Of a stretch of 11,437 nucleotides of DNA, positions 6,960 to 11,437 are shown piece by piece. The DNA lies in NCBI GenBank assembly GCA_937895955.1, contig CALAZI010000147.1:1-11437 (forward strand), in the 5' to 3' direction. The position numbers and the translations under genes were made by a program. The DNA comes from an uncultured Alphaproteobacteria bacterium. GTDB taxonomy: Bacteria; Pseudomonadota; Alphaproteobacteria; Caulobacterales; Parvularculaceae. Below the pieces are notes generated by a model. That model did not search any database. It saw only the letters and a list, made by a program, of their open reading frames with translations, and had not been told where the DNA came from. Numbering within the stretch: the first letter of the stretch is position 1; each line of letters opens with the position of its first letter.

Positions 6960-7745
6960 TCAGTCGGATTTCTTTTCCTCGTAATCGGCGGCGGCGCTTC
7001 TGACGAGACGCCCGCCATCGACATAAACGGTTTGGCCCGTAATGTAGGAAGCGGCCGGCGATGCAAGGAAAAAGGCGGTTTCCGCCACCTCTTCGGGGTC
7101 GCCGATGCGATGCAGCGGCACGGTTTCCCTCGCCGATTTGAAGTCGAAATCCCGCATGTAATCGGTCTTGATGGCGCCGATGCCGACAGCGTTAACGCGG
7201 ACGCCGTATTTAGACATGGCGAGCGCGACCGCTTTGGTGAGCTGGTGCAGGCCGCCCTGCGCGACGGCGAAGGCGACGCGATCCGGCGCGACCGTCACCG
7301 CTTCGACAGAGAGGATGTTGACGATCGTCGCGCTCGAGCGATCCTCGACCGAGGCGTCCAATTGTTTCTTGAACTGGCGGCATGCGGCCTGATTCAACAA
7401 AAACGCACCGCGCAGATTCGCCGAAATCGCCGCGTCAAACCTGTCCTCCGACAATTCGAGAAAATCATCGCTGTCGACATCCATCGTCGCGTTAATGAGG
7501 ACGTCGACCTGGCCGTAAGCTTCAAGCGCTTCGGCGATGATGTTATGCACGGCGAGCTTGTTTGAAATTCCCGCCGTCACAAAGGCCGCCTCGCCTTTGG
7601 CCGAGAGTTCTTCGGTCAACGCCCGAAGCGTTTCCTCATCCTCGTCGGCGAGAACGACGCGGTCTCCATCTTCGATAAAGCGGCGCGCGCAGGCGGCGCC
7701 GATCGCCGAGGCTGCGCCAGTGATAATGACAGAGCGGTTCGCCAT
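6960..7745 (-). CDS. Short-chain dehydrogenase/reductase family protein lacking the Tyr-Lys catalytic pair
   Basis: A 261-residue classical SDR fold. The nucleotide-binding motif is TGAASAIG (9-16), and Asp34 after the second strand suggests an NAD(H) preference. Asn110 (SANLRG), Ser146 (VNILS) and the C-terminal YITGQTVYVDGG are all in place. The catalytic YxxxK should come 13 residues after Ser146. Here it reads AFAVAQGG, with Phe159 and Gln163 in place of Tyr and Lys. The frame is intact, so this is a substituted protein and not a broken gene. It may bind dinucleotide without normal dehydrogenase activity. ATG 7745 has only a weak GGA site. An intrinsic terminator for ydcH lies 36-70 bases upstream, so the source of its transcript is unclear. 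Substrate unknown. Confidence 0.88.
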   Translation of the reverse strand: MANRSVIITGAASAIGAACARRFIEDGDRVVLADEDEETLRALTEELSAKGEAAFVTAGISNKLAVHNIIAEALEAYGQVDVLINATMDVDSDDFLELSEDRFDAAISANLRGAFLLNQAACRQFKKQLDASVEDRSSATIVNILSVEAVTVAPDRVAFAVAQGGLHQLTKAVALAMSKYGVRVNAVGIGAIKTDYMRDFDFKSARETVPLHRIGDPEEVAETAFFLASPAASYITGQTVYVDGGRLVRSAAADYEEKKSD

Positions 7746-7781
7746 GCTGCTTCATCCGAGAGATCGCGCCCGCGAGCGCCG

Positions 7782-7815
7782 AAAAAAGTTAAGCGCCTTC
7801 CGTGACGGAAGGCGC
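7782..7815 (-). terminator. Intrinsic terminator after ydcH
   Basis: Perfect inverted repeat: a 10-bp stem (7793-7802 with 7806-7815, arm GCGCCTTCCG) around a three-base loop. Read leftward, it is followed by TTAACTTTTTT (the six T's match A7782-A7787). This is a textbook Rho-independent terminator on the minus strand, 24 bases after the ydcH stop and 36 bases before the SDR start codon. Confidence 0.85.
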
Positions 7816-7839
7816 CATGATTCAGATTTCAGTCTTTCA

Positions 7840-8022
7840 TCAGACCTGATCGGGCGGCCCGTGTCGAAGTCGCTCAATCTGGTCTTTTATCTTCAGCTTC
7901 AGGCGCTTCAGCTCGTGTACTCGCGTGTCATCCGGATAGGGGTGCTTCATTTCCGACATCAGCATCGTCTCTAGTTCCTGATGCCGCTGATTGAGTGACT
8001 GCAAGTGTGCCTTAAGCGCCAT
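7840..8022 (-). CDS. DUF465 / YdcH family small helical protein (copy 1)
   Basis: A 60-residue DUF465 protein: a helical hairpin of charged residues with LQSLNQRHQELETML, a short turn containing HPYPDD, and the hallmark ELKRLKLKIKDQIERLR. It has no signal or membrane segment. Cellular function is not established. ATG 8022 has a full AAGGAGG Shine-Dalgarno seven bases upstream, the strongest in the window, which suggests high expression. It has its own candidate promoter (8057-8086) and a strong terminator, so it is probably transcribed alone. A second DUF465 gene lies at 9307 on the other strand; the two share the RLKKKKLQLKD-type core but differ at the N-terminus. Confidence 0.88.
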   Translation of the reverse strand: MALKAHLQSLNQRHQELETMLMSEMKHPYPDDTRVHELKRLKLKIKDQIERLRHGPPDQV

Positions 8023-8029
8023 ATTCTAA

Positions 8030-8036
8030 CCTCCTT
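8030..8036 (-). promoter_or_regulatory. Consensus Shine-Dalgarno of ydcH copy 1
   Basis: AAGGAGG on the minus strand, seven bases from ATG 8022. It is a full match to the anti-SD sequence, while most genes here have partial sites. It fixes the start of this 60-residue gene. Confidence 0.85.
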
Positions 8037-8056
8037 GGTTAGGCTGCAGACGACGA

Positions 8057-8086
8057 ATTACACCATAATCCGGACCGGCTTGTCGA
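8057..8086 (-). promoter_or_regulatory. Probable ydcH promoter
   Basis: On the minus strand, TCGACA (8086-8081), an 18-base spacer, then TGTAAT (8062-8057). Each box matches the sigma-70 consensus at five of six positions. Predicted transcription starts near 8050, giving a leader of about 28 bases with the AAGGAGG site. Confidence 0.5.
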
Positions 8087-8176
8087 CTAATTCCGGGCGC
8101 TATTTCATTAACCACGGCGCTTTGCAGCCCGTTCCCAAAAGTAGTAAATCATGCCCGCCAAGCTTTTGAGATAATT

Positions 8177-8767
8177 GTGAATTCGCCCCGTCGCATCATC
8201 GTCGCCGTGACCGGCGCCTCAGGCGTCATCTACGGAAAACGCTGTCTTGAGGCGCTGAAAGCCGCCGGCGTCGAAACGCATCTCGTCGTCAGCCGGGCCG
8301 CGGAGATGACGCTCAAATACGAGCTCGACCTGAAAGCCTCCGATCTCGAATCGCTCGCGTCGAAACGATATTCGGCGACGGATCTGGGCGCGCCGGTATC
8401 GTCGGGCTCTTTCCGGACTGACGGCATGATTATCGCCCCCTGCTCCGTCAAGACCATGTCGGAGATCGCAACAGGCGTCACATCTACTCTCGTCAGCCGG
8501 GCGGCGGATGTCATTTTGAAAGAACGACGACGCCTAGTCCTGATGGTGCGCGAGACGCCGTTTCATCTCGGCCATCTCCGCACCATGACGGCTCTTACGG
8601 AAATGGGCGCCGTCATCGCGCCGCCATTGCCGTCTTTTTATATCGAGCCCAAAACCGTCGACGAACTCGTTGATCAGTCCGTCGGCCGCGTTCTTGATCT
8701 TTTCGACATCGACTCCCCGCTTGTCCGCCGCTGGGGGATCGATCTTGAAAAAGGATCGCGCTCCTGA
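8177..8767 (+). CDS. ubiX: Flavin prenyltransferase UbiX
   Basis: Makes prenylated FMN from FMN and dimethylallyl phosphate, the cofactor of the UbiD decarboxylase in ubiquinone synthesis. The 196-residue length matches E. coli UbiX. Visible motifs are VAVTGASGVIYGKRCLEALK at 10-29 (flavin-binding P-loop-like), ETHLVVSRAA, SSGSFRTDGMIIAPCSVKTM at 76-95, AADVILKERRRLVL, RETPFHLGHLRTM and PPLPSFY. The start is a GTG at 8177, with GAG (8168-8170) six bases upstream and MNSPRRIIVAVTGASG as N-terminus. It heads a tight rightward cluster: its TGA overlaps the likely CTG start of the TIGR02444 gene. Identification is secure. Confidence 0.96.
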   Translation: MNSPRRIIVAVTGASGVIYGKRCLEALKAAGVETHLVVSRAAEMTLKYELDLKASDLESLASKRYSATDLGAPVSSGSFRTDGMIIAPCSVKTMSEIATGVTSTLVSRAADVILKERRRLVLMVRETPFHLGHLRTMTALTEMGAVIAPPLPSFYIEPKTVDELVDQSVGRVLDLFDIDSPLVRRWGIDLEKGSRS

Positions 8768-9303
8768 TCGTCGCAACGTCATTCTGGGACTGGTCGTTGA
8801 GCGTTTACGGCAAAGGCGGCGTTGCGCCGAGGCTGCTGCGCCTGCAGGACGAGCACGGTCTCAACGTCAATCTTCTTCTCTGGTGTCTTTGGTGCGGCGT
8901 TCATTTTGAAGAGCCGCCGGAGATCGTCATCAGAAAAGCGGTCGATCTCACCGGCGGATGGAACAAGGATGTGACAGCGCGGCTTCGCGCGGCGCGGCGC
9001 GCGCTCAAATCTGCGCCGTCCGGCGCGCCGGCGAAAAGCGTCGCAGCGCTGGGAGAACGCCTTAAAGTTGAAGAACTCGAAGCCGAGCGCATCGAACAGG
9101 AAATGCTGGAAAATTTGTCCGCTAACGCCCTTAAACGGACGCCCTCCGAGGACGCCGGCGCATCGCGGGGCCGCCGCAATCTGGCCGCCTACGCCCGGCT
9201 GGCGGGCGCGGCGAAATCGCCCGGCTTCAGCGTCTCATTGCTAGAAGAATTGATCGAGAATACCTTAAGGTTAGTCGAAAACGAACAAGACGCGGCGAGC
9301 TGA
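8764..9303 (+). CDS. TIGR02444 (DUF2390) family protein, probable CTG start
   Basis: Uncharacterised proteobacterial family recognised by FWDWSLSVYGKGGVAPRLLR at about 7-26, with LQDEHGLNVNLLLWCLWCG following. The rest is helical and charged, with no membrane segment; no function can be named. The start is unusual. The conserved FWDWS block begins at 8782 and the frame is open only back to the TGA at 8746, yet 8749-8796 contains no ATG, GTG or TTG. A CTG at 8764 overlaps the ubiX stop (CTGA) and has AAGGA (8751-8755) eight bases upstream, giving 179 residues. The first conventional start, TTG 8797, would cut off FWDWS and give 168 residues. A DUF465 gene follows after three bases. Confidence 0.8.
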   Translation: MIVATSFWDWSLSVYGKGGVAPRLLRLQDEHGLNVNLLLWCLWCGVHFEEPPEIVIRKAVDLTGGWNKDVTARLRAARRALKSAPSGAPAKSVAALGERLKVEELEAERIEQEMLENLSANALKRTPSEDAGASRGRRNLAAYARLAGAAKSPGFSVSLLEELIENTLRLVENEQDAAS

Positions 9304-9306
9304 TCA

Positions 9307-9594
9307 ATGTGCCCCGGAGACACTGAGGACGAACACCCGAAATCAGTCATTGATGCGTCTCATTTCTTCAGCGCGCATGAGAGCGGTTTCAAGGGGGCCA
9401 ACGAGGACGCGCTGCAAACGCGCCTCAATCTGCTTCTTCAGGAGCATAGCGACCTCGATGCGGCGATCGTTGCGCTCGCAACGACGCCCGGTCATGACAG
9501 CCTTGCGCTTGCGCGGCTGAAAAAAAAGAAACTGCAACTGAAGGATCTGATCCAGAAACTGCGCGATCAATTGACGCCGGACATTATCGCCTGA
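9307..9594 (+). CDS. DUF465 / YdcH family protein with N-terminal extension (copy 2)
   Basis: A 95-residue protein. Residues about 36-90 are a DUF465 helical hairpin: LNLLLQEHSDLDAAIVAL, a turn with TTPGHDS, then LARLKKKKLQLKDLIQKLRD. The first 35 residues are polar and have no counterpart in the 60-residue copy at 7840-8022. ATG 9307 comes three bases after the stop of the TIGR02444 gene, so it is probably the third gene of the ubiX transcript and translationally coupled, since only a weak GGCGAG lies upstream. It is convergent with the GGDEF gene, nine bases apart, with no visible terminator. Function unknown. Confidence 0.85.
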   Translation: MCPGDTEDEHPKSVIDASHFFSAHESGFKGANEDALQTRLNLLLQEHSDLDAAIVALATTPGHDSLALARLKKKKLQLKDLIQKLRDQLTPDIIA

Positions 9595-9603
9595 GGCGAG
9601 AGG

Positions 9604-10305
9604 TCAGCGGCGGCGACGCTTTTCCGCATACATGATCTGATCGGCCGCGATGAGCGCGCTTTCGGCCGTGAGGTCGGGCGAGATTTCAACGACGCCGGAA
9701 GTGATCGACACGTCGAAGTCTCCGGGGCTTTCGCTGTCGCGAACCAGAACGCTGAGCGCGGCGGCCTTTTCAATTGCGACGTCTTTCGGCGTGTTGGTGA
9801 GGATGATCGCGAATTCATCGCCGCCCAGCCGTCCGAACGCATCCGTCGCCCGGATATTGCCGCCGATAAGCGCTGCGGCGTGCGCGAGCGCCGCATCGCC
9901 CGCCGCATGACCGTGCCGGTCGTTGATTTTTTTCAGATTGTCGAGATCGATGAAAACGAGCGATGCGGGATGGCCGTATCGCTGCACAATCGCCAGCGCG
10001 CGATCGAGCTCCGCAACAAAGGCGCGGCGGTTTAAAACGCCTGTGAGCGGGTCGGTGCGCGCCAGCTCTTCAAGCTCGCCCATTCTTTCCCGGGCGGCGG
10101 CGAGTTCGCGGCGAAGACTGGCGACTTCTTCCATGAGGGCGGTCAGCGCCGCGCGGACGCGCGGGGTCAGCTCGGCTTCCGGCACCCCGGCGATGCTGAC
10201 GGCGTCAACCGCTGCGGGCGCAGGCGCGGCCTCCGCGCGAGGCGACGAACCAGCGCGTTCAGGTCTTTGCGGCGGCGTCGGGCCGCCCGGCCCTTTCACT
10301 TTCAT
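9604..10305 (-). CDS. Diguanylate cyclase (GGDEF), cytosolic, coiled-coil N-terminus
   Basis: A 233-residue enzyme expected to make cyclic di-GMP from two GTP. Residues 1-40 are Pro/Ala-rich (MKVKGPGGPTPPQRPERAGS), about 49-83 form a heptad-rich helix likely to dimerise the protein, and the GGDEF domain runs from DPLTGVLNRRAF (85) to the end. The metal-binding FIDLDNLKKIND (Asp120) and an intact GGDEF (161-165) are present. The inhibitory I-site RATD (152-155) sits exactly five residues before GGDEF, so product inhibition is likely. There is no membrane segment and no sensor or EAL domain. I chose ATG 10305, with GGAG (10312-10315) six bases upstream; the longer frame to 10470 would run through the non-coding region and adds Arg-rich text. 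Confidence 0.92.
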   Translation of the reverse strand: MKVKGPGGPTPPQRPERAGSSPRAEAAPAPAAVDAVSIAGVPEAELTPRVRAALTALMEEVASLRRELAAARERMGELEELARTDPLTGVLNRRAFVAELDRALAIVQRYGHPASLVFIDLDNLKKINDRHGHAAGDAALAHAAALIGGNIRATDAFGRLGGDEFAIILTNTPKDVAIEKAAALSVLVRDSESPGDFDVSITSGVVEISPDLTAESALIAADQIMYAEKRRRR

Positions 10306-10311
10306 GCGCCT

Positions 10312-10315
10312 CTCC
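10312..10315 (-). promoter_or_regulatory. Shine-Dalgarno deciding the diguanylate cyclase start
   Basis: GGAG on the minus strand, six bases from ATG 10305. It favours the 233-residue product over the 288-residue open frame from 10470. Confidence 0.7.
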
Positions 10316-10450
10316 GGATAGGCGCGCACTGAAGCCGCGTTCGGCGCGTCTAGGCAATATCGTCGGCGCCGGTCGCGCTCGCGCTTTTGTGTAATCGGCT
10401 CAACGCCTGGCGCTGTCGCTTCGCCGCAGTCTCGATTGCGGGGGACGGGC

Positions 10451-10639
10451 AAAACGGGTCGTACTCTCAAGGCGGCGCGACGTGGTGCTAGTCCCCTTCT
10501 CAGACGATCGCCAACGCCCGCATCGGGTGAGAGAGGCGCGGGCCGACGCGCCCCCGTCTGGAGGTTCCGCGCTTCTCTCGCTTCGTCACCCCCGAAAACT
10601 TTGCAACCCGACGCCGGTTTGTTGTATGCGGCCCTTTTT
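10451..10639 (+). ncRNA. ssrS: Candidate 6S RNA upstream of purE
   Basis: A rod-like foldable segment of 6S size (184 bases in E. coli). The outer closing stem pairs 10451-10463 with 10627-10639 (12 of 13 pairs, two G-U) and ends in TTTTT. The inner closing stem pairs 10468-10474 with 10612-10621 and 10476-10477 with 10609-10610. Then comes an unpaired 5' strand holding GCTAGTCCCCTTCTCAGACG (10487-10506), close to the E. coli 6S bubble text GCCAGTCCCCTGAGCCG as I remember it. The terminal arm pairs 10527-10541 with 10567-10581 (15 pairs, two G-U), topped by 10543-10548 with 10555-10561. 6S RNA mimics an open promoter and binds sigma-70 polymerase. No strong promoter is seen; TTGCGG (10436-10441), 17 bases, TCGTAC (10459-10464) would start the RNA near 10471. 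The ends are uncertain. Confidence 0.6.
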
Positions 10640-10646
10640 AGAGGGT

Positions 10647-10650
10647 GGAG
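10647..10650 (+). promoter_or_regulatory. Shine-Dalgarno deciding the purE TTG start
   Basis: GGAG six bases before TTG 10657. The alternative in-frame GTG at 10645 overlaps this site and has AGAGG directly abutting it with no spacer, so TTG is preferred. Confidence 0.55.
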
Positions 10651-10656
10651 ACTCCC

Positions 10657-11196
10657 TTGGCCGTCAGCACCAAAGCCCGCGCAACCCGCGCGAAATCCCG
10701 AAATTCAAGCGTCGGAAGGCCCGTGGTCGGCGTGATCATGGGCTCACGCTCCGACTGGCCGACGATGCAGCTGGCGACGAAAATGCTCGCCGCGATGGGC
10801 GTTCCTTTTGAGGCGAAAGTCGTCTCGGCGCACAGAACGCCCAAACGGCTCTATGACTATGCGACAACGGCTGATTCGCGCGGCATCAAGGTGATCATCG
10901 CCGGCGCCGGCGGCGCGGCGCACCTTCCCGGCATGGCGGCCTCGATGACGACGCTGCCCGTCATCGGCGTCCCGGTCCAGTCGAAAGCGCTGGGCGGCCT
11001 CGACAGCCTCTTATCCATCGTCCAGATGCCGGCCGGCGTTCCGGTCGCGACGGTCGCCATCGGCGAGGCGGGCGCCGCCAATGCAGGGCTGCTCGCCGCA
11101 TCGATCATCGCGCTCGGCGATGAAGCGGTCGCGAAAAAGCTGGCCATGTGGCGCGCCAAACAGACGACCGCCGTGCCGCATTCGGTCGCCGATTGA
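10657..11196 (+). CDS. purE: N5-carboxyaminoimidazole ribonucleotide mutase
   Basis: Class I PurE, which converts N5-CAIR (made by PurK) to CAIR in de novo purine synthesis, in the cytosol. With the TTG start it has 179 residues; the GTG at 10645 would add four. Motifs are VVGVIMGSRSDWPTMQLA (substrate-phosphate loop, GSRSDW at 29-34), SAHRTP at 57-62 with the catalytic histidine, AGAGGAAHLPGM, and PVIGVPVQSKALGGLDSLLS. A basic stretch of about 20 residues precedes the core, longer than in E. coli PurE. It lies 17 bases after the 6S-like RNA, so it may be expressed by read-through, much as ygfA follows ssrS in E. coli. purK begins two bases after its stop. Confidence 0.95.
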   Translation: MAVSTKARATRAKSRNSSVGRPVVGVIMGSRSDWPTMQLATKMLAAMGVPFEAKVVSAHRTPKRLYDYATTADSRGIKVIIAGAGGAAHLPGMAASMTTLPVIGVPVQSKALGGLDSLLSIVQMPAGVPVATVAIGEAGAANAGLLAASIIALGDEAVAKKLAMWRAKQTTAVPHSVAD

Positions 11197-11198
11197 CA

Positions 11199-11437
11199 AT
11201 GATCGTCGAACCGAACGGCGTCATCGGCATCTTGGGCGGCGGGCAACTCGGCCGCATGCTTTCGCTCGCCGCAGCGCGCCTCGGATTAAGGACGCATATC
11301 TACACGCCGGAAGAACATTCGCCGGCGGCGCAAGTCGCCGACGCGGTGACGATCGGCGATTACACGGATGCGGAAAAGCTCAAAAGCTTCGGCGACCTCG
11401 TCAATGTCGTCACCTATGAGTTTGAGAACGTGCCCGC
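11199..11437 (+). CDS. purK: N5-carboxyaminoimidazole ribonucleotide synthase, N-terminal part
   Basis: ATP-grasp enzyme that makes N5-CAIR from AIR, ATP and bicarbonate, the step just before PurE. About 79 residues are visible before the right edge. The N-terminal biotin-carboxylase-like domain is clear: GVIGILGGGQLGRMLSLAAA (7-26), then LRTHIYTPEEHSPAAQVAD, IGDYTD and VVTYEFENVP, all typical of PurK. ATG 11199 starts two bases after the purE stop (TGACAATG) with no ribosome site of its own, so it is probably translationally coupled to purE. The remainder lies outside the window. Confidence 0.95.
   Translation, partial: MIVEPNGVIGILGGGQLGRMLSLAAARLGLRTHIYTPEEHSPAAQVADAVTIGDYTDAEKLKSFGDLVNVVTYEFENVP

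Larger units (their letters stand above)
10306..10656. other. 351-base non-coding region between the GGDEF gene and purE
   Basis: No credible protein gene. The left part (10306-10450) must hold the diguanylate cyclase promoter, but no clear -35/-10 pair is visible there. The right part (10451-10639) folds into the 6S-like RNA candidate listed separately, and 10640-10656 is the purE translation start region. Confidence 0.6.

Noticed and set aside
7032..7565. 177-residue open frame opposite the SDR gene
   Set aside because: Rich in Arg, Asp and Val as expected for the antisense of a GC-rich gene, with no recognisable domain. The SDR motifs on the other strand are unambiguous.
10306..10470. Extension of the diguanylate cyclase to 10470
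   Set aside because: It reads as Arg-rich non-coding text and overlaps the 6S-like region; GGAG supports ATG 10305.
10601..10628. purE promoter TTGCAA, 16 bases, TGTATG
   Set aside because: Both boxes are poor matches, and they fall inside the 3' strand of the 6S-like fold.
1..11437. Mobile elements, CRISPR arrays, toxin-antitoxin or defence genes
   Set aside because: No transposase, integrase, direct-repeat array, attachment site or paired small toxin gene was seen; composition is even across the window.

Overview
The window looks like an ordinary stretch of chromosome from a GC-rich alphaproteobacterium. The evidence is a dense set of alphaproteobacterial family genes: RcdA (DUF1465), TrcR (DUF1013), DUF1192, two small DUF465/YdcH proteins, a cysteine-free L31, and an M16 protease of the mitochondrial-processing-peptidase type next to thrC. 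A Caulobacterales, Hyphomonadales or Parvularculales relative is my guess. The sequence alone does not fix the family. I see no insertion sequence, phage, CRISPR, tRNA or rRNA gene.

Layout. Positions 1-3045 are a leftward operon: a membrane-anchored paraoxonase-like beta-propeller, threonine synthase (coupled through TGATG), then an M16 peptidase cut by the window edge. rpmE (L31) diverges from it and meets rcdA tail to tail. Next come a DUF429 protein and DUF1192, which share a CTAG stop, then a PIG3-type quinone oxidoreductase and trcR on the plus strand. An SDR protein (leftward) is followed by a monocistronic ydcH with its own promoter and an intrinsic terminator. The rightward cluster ubiX / TIGR02444 / second ydcH follows, then a leftward GGDEF diguanylate cyclase. 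Last is a 351-base non-coding stretch (10306-10656) that appears to hold a 6S-like RNA, followed by purE and the start of purK.

How the genes relate. Two cell-cycle proteins lie within about 3 kb of each other: RcdA, a ClpXP adaptor in CtrA proteolysis, and TrcR. A cyclic-di-GMP synthase with an intact inhibitory site lies farther right. The rest is housekeeping: threonine, ubiquinone and purine synthesis, and the ribosome.

Most worth a second look: (1) a paraoxonase homologue that keeps all calcium ligands and the terminal disulfide pair but has lost the catalytic histidines; (2) an SDR whose Tyr-Lys pair has become Phe-Gln; (3) a candidate 6S RNA upstream of purE; (4) a TIGR02444 gene whose only good start is a CTG overlapping the ubiX stop; (5) a strong terminator just ahead of the SDR gene. 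I found no convincing new multi-gene system.
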